From the NCBI GenBank assembly GCA_044338255.1, contig JBIILZ010000079.1, positions 1-18,307 of the forward strand: a stretch of DNA of 18,307 nucleotides, in the 5' to 3' direction. The translations under genes were made by a program, and so were the position numbers. Every line of letters begins with the position of its first letter. The stretch's first letter is position 1. Below the pieces are notes generated by a model. The model was not told the DNA's origin, ran no database searches, and worked only from the letters and a program-made list of their open reading frames with translations. Origin of the DNA: CAIUVD01 sp044338255. GTDB taxonomy: Bacteria; Planctomycetota; UBA11346. This document shows positions 1-7,669 of this stretch, in pieces.

Positions 1-138
1 GAACGGGGTCGACCCGTGCGCTGCCATCGCCCTGGCGCTGGCCGGGAGGCCGTGGTTGCCGAAGGTGCCGATGACGACAAAAGCCAAGTCTTCAAAGGAT
101 TATCGGAAGGCCGCCTGAGCTGTTACTCTCAATTTTCA
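1..138. other. Left edge, no assignable gene
   Basis: I recognise nothing here. One forward frame is open from the window edge to a TGA at 116-118 and ends with a lysine-rich tail (MTTKAKSSKDYRKAA). It could be the 3' end of an upstream gene, but 38 codons are too few to judge. A second open frame enters from this side and continues into the sigma-factor tail at 139-243. Its part before about 139 does not resemble sigma region 4. Confidence 0.3.
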
Positions 139-243
139 GGGATGAGCGCATTGTGCGATCTGTGGGTGCTGCTGCACCGGGCGCGCACCCGCCTGCGCGC
201 CTGCCTGGAAGCGTCGTGGTTCGCCCCGGAGGTCCGCCCATGA
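139..243 (+). pseudogene. C-terminal tail of an ECF-type sigma factor (5' part not recognisable)
   Basis: The last 27 codons read LWVLLHRARTRLRACLE followed by ASWFAPEVRP. This matches the recognition helix and C-terminal tail of region 4 in ECF sigma factors, where a segment like NLWVLLHRARxRLRxCLExxWF is typical. The stop TGA (241-243) overlaps the ATG of the next gene as ATGA, the usual translational coupling of a sigma gene to its anti-sigma gene. Region 2 and the first helices of region 4 are not visible: upstream of about 139 the same frame (open from ATG at 16) has no sigma-like sequence. Either the gene is 5'-truncated or a frameshift or rearrangement lies close to 139. I infer a decayed sigma gene; an assembly error is the alternative. 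Confidence 0.5.
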
Positions 244-506
244 TGATCTACTCCTGTCGCGAGACCGCCCGCCTGCTGTCGTTGCAGCAGGACCAGCCCT
301 TGTCACTGGGCCAGCGCGTGGCCCTGCGGGTGCACACCACCACGTGCAGCGCCTGCCGCGCCTATGCCCTTCAGATCCGCCTAATCGACACCCTGTTCAC
401 CACCCACGCGGCCACCGTCGAAGCTGCCCTGCCCACCAGCCCCGGCCTGGATGCCGCCGCCCGCGAGCGCATCCGCCAGCGCCTGGCCCAGGCACGTGCC
501 GATTGA
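240..506 (+). CDS. Small zinc-finger (HC2-type) anti-sigma factor
   Basis: A predicted 88-residue cytoplasmic protein starts MMIYSCRETARLLSLQQDQP. The ordered C-(x)n-R-(x)n-H-TTTC-SAC pattern (Cys6, His about 37, Cys about 41, Cys about 44) is the zf-HC2 anti-sigma zinc-binding signature. Proteins of this kind bind a cognate ECF sigma factor and hold it inactive. This one has no transmembrane helix, so it is the short soluble type. I chose ATG 240 because GGAGG lies at 228-232 with 7-nt spacing and because it overlaps the sigma-tail stop (ATGA). A longer in-frame start at 153 would read antisense-quality sequence and lacks such a site. If the sigma gene is really broken, this is an orphan regulator or acts on a sigma factor elsewhere. 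The family assignment is good; the partner is inferred. Confidence 0.8.
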   Translation: MMIYSCRETARLLSLQQDQPLSLGQRVALRVHTTTCSACRAYALQIRLIDTLFTTHAATVEAALPTSPGLDAAARERIRQRLAQARAD

Positions 507-771
507 TGCCACAGGCCGGTTCCGACCCGGATTCGCCACCACCGCCTGGCTGGCGGATCTGGGCATCTACCACATCCGCCAGGTGGACGCCATCGGTGTG
601 ATCGAGGTCTGTTGCCGCCTGCGCGCCGCCGGCCATCCGGTCAGCCTCAACCTGACGTATGGCCTCCAGGCCGACCTGATAGGGACCACCTGGAACCGGC
701 TGCCGGCGGAGGTCCGGGCGGACCTGGCGCGCGCCTACCGGGCGGCGCTCGCCGCGCCTGGCAGCCCCTGA
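496..771 (+). CDS. TfoX C-terminal domain family protein (stand-alone)
   Basis: A predicted 91-residue protein starts at GTG 496 (MPIDATGRFRPGF). The core (TTAWLADLGIYHIRQVDAIG, then VIEVCCRLRAAGHPVSLNL, then YGLQADLIGTTWNRLP) matches the TfoX/Sxy C-terminal domain pattern: a helix-hairpin-like start, a 'GxVExYxRLKAAGHxVSLNLLYALEGALTGxxW' core, and a short terminal helix. In Haemophilus and Vibrio full-length TfoX/Sxy activates competence genes together with CRP. Stand-alone C-terminal domains are common and lack a defined function. The start overlaps the anti-sigma gene by 11 nt, so it is probably co-transcribed. A longer start at 451 would lie entirely inside the anti-sigma gene and add low-complexity sequence. 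No strong ribosome site precedes GTG 496, consistent with coupling. Confidence 0.75.
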   Translation: MPIDATGRFRPGFATTAWLADLGIYHIRQVDAIGVIEVCCRLRAAGHPVSLNLTYGLQADLIGTTWNRLPAEVRADLARAYRAALAAPGSP

Positions 772-817
772 CCAGGATCCCTGTCAGGATCCGGCGGGTG
801 CTCCGACCAACAGGTCT

Positions 818-1981
818 ATGAAATCATTTGCCCTGCGTTGCACCGCGGTGTTCATCGGCCTGGTTCCGGCCCTGACCGCGGCCACGGCCGACCACGGCGC
901 ATTCGAACTCGACATGCGCCTGCGCTACGAGCGCACCGACACGGAACAGCCGGGCGAGACGCCGGCCACGGCCCTCACCTGGCGGGTCGCACCGGGCTGG
1001 CGCTCTCCGGTGTGGCACGATCTGACCCTGCGCGTCGGCCTGCAGGCCACCGCAGTCCTGGTGGACGACTACTCGGACCTAGAGAACCGTAACGGCAGCT
1101 TCGCCGTGATCGAGGATCCGGCGTTCATCGACCTGGACGACACCAGTCTCACCTGGCAGCCGTTCCCGGCGTTCGCGGTCAGCGTCGGCCGTGAGGCCGC
1201 TTCGCTCGGCGATCACCGCTTCATCTCGGCGCAACCCTGGCGCCAGAAGCGTCAGAACCTGGATGGCGGGCATGTGCGCTACCGCGACCACGGGATCGCG
1301 TTCGACTACCTGTACACCGCCGCCGCGGACGATCCCAGCGATCGCCGCACCCTCCAGCGCACCCACACCACCCAGGGCGGTTGGGGCCTGCCGCGTTGGG
1401 GCCGGGCCACGGTGATCGCGCAGCGCTACGACCGCTACCACGATCCGGATGCCAACGTGGACTCGCTGGCCCTGCGCCTGGGCAACGACGCCACCGACTG
1501 GGATGCCCTGGGCCCGATCTACACCATCGAGGCCGGCACCCAGCGCCCCGGACCCGATGCGACCTGGCAGGGGCGGCGCAGCGAGCTGCTTACCCAGGCA
1601 GGCGTGGCCTACCAGCGCTGGAACACGTTCACGTTGGGCTTCGAGCGCATCGGTGCCGACGATGCCGGCCTGGGCTTCGACTTCCCGCTGTCCTACGACC
1701 GCATCGTCTCGTCGAGCTACCGCGACCTGTCGGCCAAGCTGTCGCTGTGGGGGCTGGTCCCGTTCCTCGGCGCCGAGGCGCAATACCACGTCTATCAGCA
1801 GCTCGCAGACGGCGAGACCTTCGCCAAGGAGGCCAAGCTCGACGTGGTCCATTACCTCGACTGGAGCGTCCCGCTGCGCGGCGCCTATGTCGAGGCCCAG
1901 ATCCGCCGCATCGACTCCCCTGCCTCCTTCCTCGCCGAGCAGGGATTCCTGTTCGCCGTGGGCTACCGCCGGAGCTGGTGA
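818..1981 (+). CDS. Outer-membrane beta-barrel protein, alginate-export/porin-like
   Basis: A predicted 387-residue protein opens with a signal peptide (MKSFALRCTAVFIGLVPA, cleavage likely near ALTAATA-DHG). The rest alternates polar and hydrophobic residues in short strands ending in aromatic residues (for example LTLRVGLQATAVLV, FAVSVGREAASLGD, FLFAVGYRRSW), with acidic and glycine-rich loops. It ends on an aromatic residue (Trp) after a YRRS strand, as is common for BAM-assembled barrels. Features such as GREAASLGDHRFISAQPWRQ followed by NLDGG resemble the alginate-export (AlgE-like) barrel family, which points to a channel of around 16-18 strands; the substrate cannot be read. It follows the TfoX-like gene after 46 nt containing two GGATCC-type repeats (774-800). 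The ribosome site is weak (ACAGG before ATG). The barrel class is confident, the family name less so. Confidence 0.7.
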   Translation: MKSFALRCTAVFIGLVPALTAATADHGAFELDMRLRYERTDTEQPGETPATALTWRVAPGWRSPVWHDLTLRVGLQATAVLVDDYSDLENRNGSFAVIEDPAFIDLDDTSLTWQPFPAFAVSVGREAASLGDHRFISAQPWRQKRQNLDGGHVRYRDHGIAFDYLYTAAADDPSDRRTLQRTHTTQGGWGLPRWGRATVIAQRYDRYHDPDANVDSLALRLGNDATDWDALGPIYTIEAGTQRPGPDATWQGRRSELLTQAGVAYQRWNTFTLGFERIGADDAGLGFDFPLSYDRIVSSSYRDLSAKLSLWGLVPFLGAEAQYHVYQQLADGETFAKEAKLDVVHYLDWSVPLRGAYVEAQIRRIDSPASFLAEQGFLFAVGYRRSW

Positions 1982-1985
1982 AGGC

Positions 1986-2100
1986 TCAGCAGCACCCCGT
2001 GCCCGGCGCGCAGCCGCCGCCGGCGGTGCGGTAGCCGTCGGGCAGGACGCTGTTCTTCGTCTCGTGCGGGTGGCGCAGGGTGTGGCCGGCGCAGATATAA
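1986..2100 (-). pseudogene. 3' fragment of an unknown gene with a Cys-rich C-terminus
   Basis: On the minus strand an open frame ends at TGA 1988-1986 and reads AGHTLRHPHETKNSVLPDGY followed by RTAGGGCAPGTGCC. The compact, polar sequence ending in a CAPGTGCC tail looks like a genuine protein end rather than antisense noise. It converges on the barrel gene, whose stop is 4 nt away. Upstream of about 2100 the sequence changes abruptly to an AT-rich stretch (ATATAATATAAAG) and then to transposase remnant, so the 5' part of this gene appears to have been lost there. I do not recognise the family. The three closely spaced cysteines could bind a metal, but that is only a guess. Confidence 0.35.
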
Positions 2101-2104
2101 TATA

Positions 2105-2810
2105 AAGTAAGCAAAAGATACGCGGGCCGTTCTATTTCCGACCGCTACGCCCTGAAACAGACCGCCTTCGCCAATGGCCGTGCGCCATGCAGTGGCATCA
2201 ATGCCAAGACCTTGGCAGACCGTGCGCGTGGTTGGCGATAACGCTCCTGGGACAACCAGAGCACGGTATTCATCAAGTGTAACGGCAGCATTGCTGAATC
2301 CGCCGGTTACCGGATCCACTGGGTAACAGGCAGACAATGGAGTAAGACGTGCGCCCAAGCGACCATCGTCCTCATGGAAGAAACTTGCTGCGCGTCCGCT
2401 ACCAACCGCGCAAAGTCGGTGGGCAATGCTGGTGAAGAGCGCATCTGCAGGATCCGTGACCATCCGGGCACGCATCGGATTGCGATCCACGTATGCCATG
2501 CAACCGAACACCGCGCCGTTGTCCAACAAAGGGACACTGAGAAAGCGGGATTCCCAGAAGCGACCGCTTACACCATCCACAGCGTTTGAACGACGGGCCA
2601 GCCGCTGTTTAAACAACTTCATGAACCACGTGAGTGACGATAGACGGGCACGGTGCTCTGCTATCCCCGGGCACCACTCGGCAATACGTGTTCGCGAGCC
2701 TGGGCCATGACGGTAGCATAAAGAGTGGCACAAACCGTAAATAGGTTGTGTGTCAACCTTATGTCTACCGCCACTTGAACGACCACCAGACAAAGATCCT
2801 GCGTGACTTC
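2105..2810 (-). pseudogene. Decayed REP-associated / IS200-like tyrosine transposase
   Basis: On the minus strand, about 2640-2400 encodes RLSSLTWFMKLFKQRLARRS, then VSGRFWESRFLSVPLLD and GCMAYVDRNPMRARM. This is the characteristic C-terminal half of the REP-associated (Y1/HUH) transposase family: 'SWFMxxLxEPIARRANxEDGxxGRFWExRF' then 'CMAYVDLNPxRAxM'. A further conserved block, CQGLGIDATAWRTAI, lies near 2185-2230. Upstream, near 2780-2810 and in another frame, DLCLVVVQVAVD aligns with the family HUH block 'NHLHVVLQVDVD', but both metal-binding His are replaced (D and C). A frameshift falls near 2760-2790. The N-terminal ~100 residues are missing and the C-terminal end is lost near 2105. Base composition is visibly less GC-rich than the flanks. 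The copy is inactive; I see no intact ends. Confidence 0.75.
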
Positions 2811-5800
2811 GCCTTGCCAAGATTAAGCACGACCGCCGGCTTCCCACCGGATGCCAGCGCCGCGAGGCGCGCCGTATCGGCTATCGGACTACCGCCGAGC
2901 GAGGTCGTCACCACATCGCCGTCGGCGATCAGCCAGCGATAATTCGCTATCCCGGTGGTCGAGCGATCCTCGGCCCGCATGTCGCTGAAACCGCCATCCG
3001 CCGGGATATATGCGAACGCGCCGTGGGGCTTGCTGGTCTTGACCCAAAAAGTCGGCGTCGGCACGGACGCGATATTGCCGGCGCGATCGCTGAGCGTCAT
3101 CTGCAGACGATACCTTCCGGCACGCGCCGAACCGGTGAAGTCCGCGGCGAAGACCTCGGTTTCCTGCAGGCGTTCGAAGCCGCTCAGCTCAAAGGTGCGT
3201 TCGGTCGCGGTCGTGGCGATCTCAGTGACCGTCAACGGCGTCGAAGCCGCGGCCACGTCCGCCTGGGCGATCACCGCTACGCCGTTGGCGAAATCCTGGC
3301 TGAGACCCTGGGCATCGCGCACGACCAAGCGCAGGCGGTAGGTGTCACGGGCCTGCGGACTGTCGCTGACCCCATTCAGATAGGTGAGACTCGCCGCCAC
3401 CGCTGCTCCGCCGGGCGTGGTCAATGCGACCGTCGGCGGCGTGCGATCCGTCAGCGCCACGACCATCGGCGAGACGAGCACCACTGGGCCGGTAGGCGTG
3501 AGCACCGTCACCTGCGCCTGTAGACGGTTGGTGCCGGCGCTGAGGGCCACCGACTGCGAACCCAGTGAGCGCGGAACATTGCCCTCACTGCTGCCGCTGA
3601 TGCGCACGTCGCTGACCACGGCGGTGCCGCCGGTGGCTTCCACCAGCACCGTCACGGCGGCGAGGTTGGTGAACGACACCGCCTCGTCGTGGTCGGTGCC
3701 GGTCTGATCGCCGCTCAGGCCATCGGTGATGCGCAGGCTGATCTGCGGCAGGGTCACCGGCTCATCATCGCCGTTGCCCGGCAGCGTGGGATCGAAGCTC
3801 ATGGTCGCCTGCAATGTGCTGCCGTTGGCAGCAGGGGTCGTGGCGATGATGGTCATCAGCGCACTGCCCGCCGCCTGCGCCAAGCCGCTGCCCGACACGC
3901 TGCCGCCCACTGCCGACCACGTGACGCTGGCGCCGGTCAGGGCATGGCCCCACTGATCGCCGACCTGCGCGGTCGCTTGCACCTGACCAGGCGCGAGGTG
4001 GGCGGTGCTATCGGTGAACTGCAGCGTGGTCGGCACGGCCACGACCTCGACGGCCACGCTCGCCGTCGCCTGTGCGCCATCGGCGTCTTCCGCCACTACG
4101 GCACAGGTCCAGGTGCCCGGACCGGCGGTGTGCAACTGCGCCCGGCCGAGGCCGAGCACCGTCAGGGATGCTCCGGCCGGACCGCTGCTGATGCCCCACG
4201 TCAGGCGTAGCTGCGCGGCACCGCCATCATCGCTGGCATGGGCTTCGAGGTAGGCGCCGTCGCCGCTGGCGAGAGCACTCGGCAGACCGCTGAAGACCGG
4301 GACGGCATTGACCACCGTCACCGTCGTCGTCGCGATCGCCGCCTCGGAGCGCACCCTCACCGGGAAGACCCCGCTATGTCCGCCCGCCACCAGAAGCCGG
4401 TTCTCGATGACTCGCCCGGCAGGCGTCGTCCACACCGCGTCGGCGGGCGCTGGGCGGACGATGCCGAATTGATCGTGCCACACCGTCGTCACCGCCAGCT
4501 GCCCGGCCACCGGCACGGTCGCCGGGCCGAGGTCGATCGCCACTACGGTCAGCTGCACCGGCACGACGATGCTGACCGTATCGGTGACGGTAGCTCCGGC
4601 GGCATTGGACCGCGTCACCGCGAAGGTCCACGTACCCGGCAAGGGCACCCGCGCCACCGTCGTCCTGGCATCCACCGTGCCATTGCGACTGAAGGTCGGG
4701 GCGTCAAAGCCGGGGGTGGTGGCCACCCAGGTGTACGTCAGCGGCCCGGCCCCCAGGACGTCGGTCACCGAAGCGGTCAGCAGCACCTGCCGCGCATCAC
4801 TGACATCGAGCACCGCACTGGGGTGACTGCTGTCGCTGAGCTCCACGTACAGCGATCCGCTGGCCTGTGCCGATTGTCCGGCGCTATCGGTGACCTGGAG
4901 CGCGACCGCATACGTCCCCGCCGCGCTGACGACCACGTGCGCCGTGGGCGTATCGCCGCCGGTCACCATCGGCGCAGGAAGCGCCCCGACCGGCATCACG
5001 CTCCACGCATAGGTCAGCCCGGCATCATCATCGGTCGCGGACGCAGACAGCTCCGCCGTCGTGCCGCTGACCGTCGTCGGTAAGATAAATCCCGTGATCA
5101 CCGGCACGCCGTTGATCGGGATCGTCACCGTCGCCTGTGCGGAGGTGTACTGACTGTCCTCGTTAGGCATGAAGGTCGCCTTCACCAACTGCGCCGGGCC
5201 CGTGAGCAGCGTGCCCGCAGGCGGATCATAGGTGAAGGTTCCCGCAACGGGCACGCCCGCGAGCGCGGCGCTGGCATTGAGCTGCGCCACCGACAGCACT
5301 GCTCCCGTCAGCACCCGCGCCGGCGTCGCCCAGGTGATCGTCGGCACCGCCCGCACGCGCACGGTCGCTTGGCCCGAAACGGTCACCTGGCCCGCTACTG
5401 ATCCAGCCTGGGCCGTCACCGTCACCAAGCCGGCCGTCAGCGGGGCGGTGAGAACGCCGGCCGCCGTGATACTTCCTGCGGACGTGGTCCACGTCGGCGT
5501 CACCGCCAATGCCGCCCCGAATTGATCGACAATCTGCGCCGCACAGGTCACCATGGCGCCCGGATCGACCGCGCTCGGGGCGCTCACCGTCACCAGGGTC
5601 GGCACCGCCACCACCGTCAGATCGCGGGTCGCCACCGCCGATTGGCCGGCGCTGTCGGTGACGCGGATGCCCACCTGATACGTGCCGATGGTAGTGAAGG
5701 TCACAGCGGTGTTCATCGCCGTCGGATTCGCCAGCATTGCCGCTGCCGGACCGCTCACGGTCCAGCTGAAGGACAGCCCTGGATGATCATCGCTCGCGGT

Positions 5801-7553
5801 GACGCCGAACCTCGCGGTCGTGGCGCTGATCGCGGCGGGGACCTCCAACGCACTGATCACCGGCGGCAGGTCGACGACCGGCAGCTGCGGATAGAGCTGC
5901 GTCGTCGGGATCACGGCCAGCGCCTCGCGTGGGCTCGACCAGGCGAGACGGCACTGCGCCTGTCCCGCGTTTTCATAGTATTCGAGACGCAGTCGGTGGA
6001 ATTCGCCGGCACCCAGCGGCGTACTCACGGAATAGGTCCGTGCCGGCTGCTCGCGCCACTGATCGATCAGCAGGCGGTCATCCAGCCACAGCCGCACGCC
6101 ATCATCGACGGTTACCGCTAAAGTGTACACGTCGCTGTAGCGCGCCTGCACGAAGCCCTCCCAGCGGGCGCTGAAGTGATCACGGGGCACGCTCGGCGCC
6201 GGGCTGCCGCTGCCCCAGGCGAAATCCACCAAGGGGTCGAGCCGCGTCAGGGCCACGGTGGTCAGATGGACGTTTCGGAAATAGGTCGCCTGCAGCCCGG
6301 TACCGGTACCGGTACCGGCGGGCACCGCCGCAGGCGGGATGACCACCGTGAGGGCCTTGCTCCATGGCGAATGGTTGCCGCTGCCGTCTTCGGCGCTGAT
6401 GCGGTAGACATGCGTGCTGCCGGTGGCCAGGCTGCGATCAGTGAACTCCAGCGCCGCCGTCACGGCGACCTCGGTTCCGTCGCGTTCGATGTGATAGCGC
6501 ACGACGCCGACGTCATCGCTCGGCCGCTGCCAGATCAGGGTCACACCCTGATCACGGCCATAGGCCAGCACCTGCGGCACGGCCGATGGCGTGGTATCGC
6601 GATACTGCAGTTGACTGGCGGGGATAACCTCGCGCGGCTGGGTCGCGCTTGACCAGAAGAGCTGCACCGACGCGAGACCAAAGTTCTCGAAGTAGTCCAA
6701 GCGCACATCCGCAGGCAGGCCGGCGGTCAGCGGCAGCGTACTGCTCCAGGTCTTGGCGGCCTGCAGATGCAGCTGGTCGACAACCAGCTGTCCGCCGACC
6801 CACAGGCGCACGCCATCGTCGCTGCGCACAGAGAACGTATATGGCCCGCTGGCGCGCGGGATGACCTGACCGGTCCAGCGCACGCTGAAGCGATCCGGCG
6901 CCAGACCGCTGATCGGCGAGGCGCGCCGCCAATCAAAATCGATCGTCGGATCAAGCCGGCCGAAAGCCTGGCGCACGAAATCGATGCCGGAAAAATACTG
7001 CCCGCGCAGGCCCTTGCCGGTGCCCGGCGGTAGCATGCGCCGGCGGCGCTTCGCCGCGCAGAGCCGTCGATGGGACCACCTGCCTGGCGATACCCGGACC
7101 CTGCCACTCCAGACGCGCCAGCGCCTGACCGCGCTGCTCGAAATACTCGACGCGCAGCGCCACCTCCGTGCCGGCAGTCAGCGTCACCTGGGCGCTGGCG
7201 GTACGCGCCGGCTGCTCCAGCCGGCGATCGATGCGCAGGCTGCCATCCACCCACACGCGCAGTCCATCGTCGCTGGTCGCGTACAGCGTGTATGCGCCGG
7301 TGGTCGGGGCGGTCAGCGTCCCCAACCACCGGGCGCTGAAGCCATCCACCGGCACCCGCGCATCCGGCGACCCCGTGCCCCAGGCATGATCGATGGTCGG
7401 CTCAAGCCCCGTGGCCACGAGTTCGCCGCCGGACAAGCGGCCAGCGACGTAGTCGACATGCAGGCCAGGCTACTCGGCCGCAGGGGCGCTGAACGCCGCC
7501 GTGACGAGTCCCAGGAACATCCCCAACGACCTTTGACGTGCGTGGTATGACAT
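2765..7553 (-). pseudogene. Large PA14/FN3/PKD-Ig surface protein, multiply disrupted
   Basis: The gene starts at ATG 7553 (GGAG at 7564-7561, 7-nt spacing) with a signal peptide, MSYHARQRSLGMFLGLVTAA then FSAPAAE. The next codon is an in-frame TAG (7472-7470). The same frame then continues with a PA14 domain (LHVDYVAGRLSGGEL at about 7463, through VVPSTALRGEAPP near 7050). The frame shifts by one base near 7036-7050 into PA14-2 (GKGLRGQYFSGIDF, about 7020-6605). It continues through FN3 (about 6583-6335), PA14-3 (GLQATYFRN, about 6301-5885) and a long run of PKD/Ig-like repeats (DDHPGLSFSWTVSG, DDDAGLTYAWSVMP, VVAEDADGAQATASV and others) to about 2830. The terminal codons (KSRRIFVWWSFKWR) belong to transposase-remnant sequence, so the true C-terminus is missing. 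PA14 domains usually bind carbohydrate; proteins like this are secreted or surface-exposed and common in PVC bacteria. From ATG 7036 alone a 1,423-residue product without signal peptide is still open. Confidence 0.8.
6297..6318. repeat. Short tandem TACCGG repeat in the PA14 gene linker
   Basis: CCGG at 6297-6300 is followed by three perfect TACCGG units (6301-6318). On the coding (minus) strand they encode the alternating GTGTGTG linker between the FN3 and third PA14 domains. A similar PGTGKGL linker precedes PA14-2. The 6-bp unit keeps the frame when copy number changes, so slippage here would alter linker length only. Confidence 0.8.
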
Positions 7554-7560
7554 GGGCTTG

Positions 7561-7564
7561 CTCC
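7561..7564 (-). promoter_or_regulatory. Shine-Dalgarno site of the PA14 gene
   Basis: GGAG on the minus strand stands 7 nt before ATG 7553. It fixes the start of the PA14 gene at a signal peptide and so shows that the TAG at 7472-7470 lies inside the gene. The 105 bp between this site and the divergent helicase start are AT-rich near 7590-7625 (ATTACTAATGCAATAATGAG) and probably hold the divergent promoters. I could not place -35/-10 boxes convincingly. Confidence 0.6.
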
Positions 7565-7669
7565 ACAGAAAATTGGTGAGGATTGAGTCCTTCCCTGTTT
7601 ATTACTAATGCAATAATGAGTTTTTCAGAGCGCGTCTGACCACTCGGCTCGCCCCTGACCACCAGTAGC

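Noticed and set aside
4238..5083. Long plus-strand open frame (281 codons)
   Set aside because: It lies antisense to the PA14/PKD gene, is very rich in Arg, His and Gly, and shows no domain; it is a by-product of high GC.
7036..7060. Programmed ribosomal frameshift in the PA14 gene
   Set aside because: No slippery heptamer or downstream structure was seen, and an upstream amber codon already interrupts the gene.
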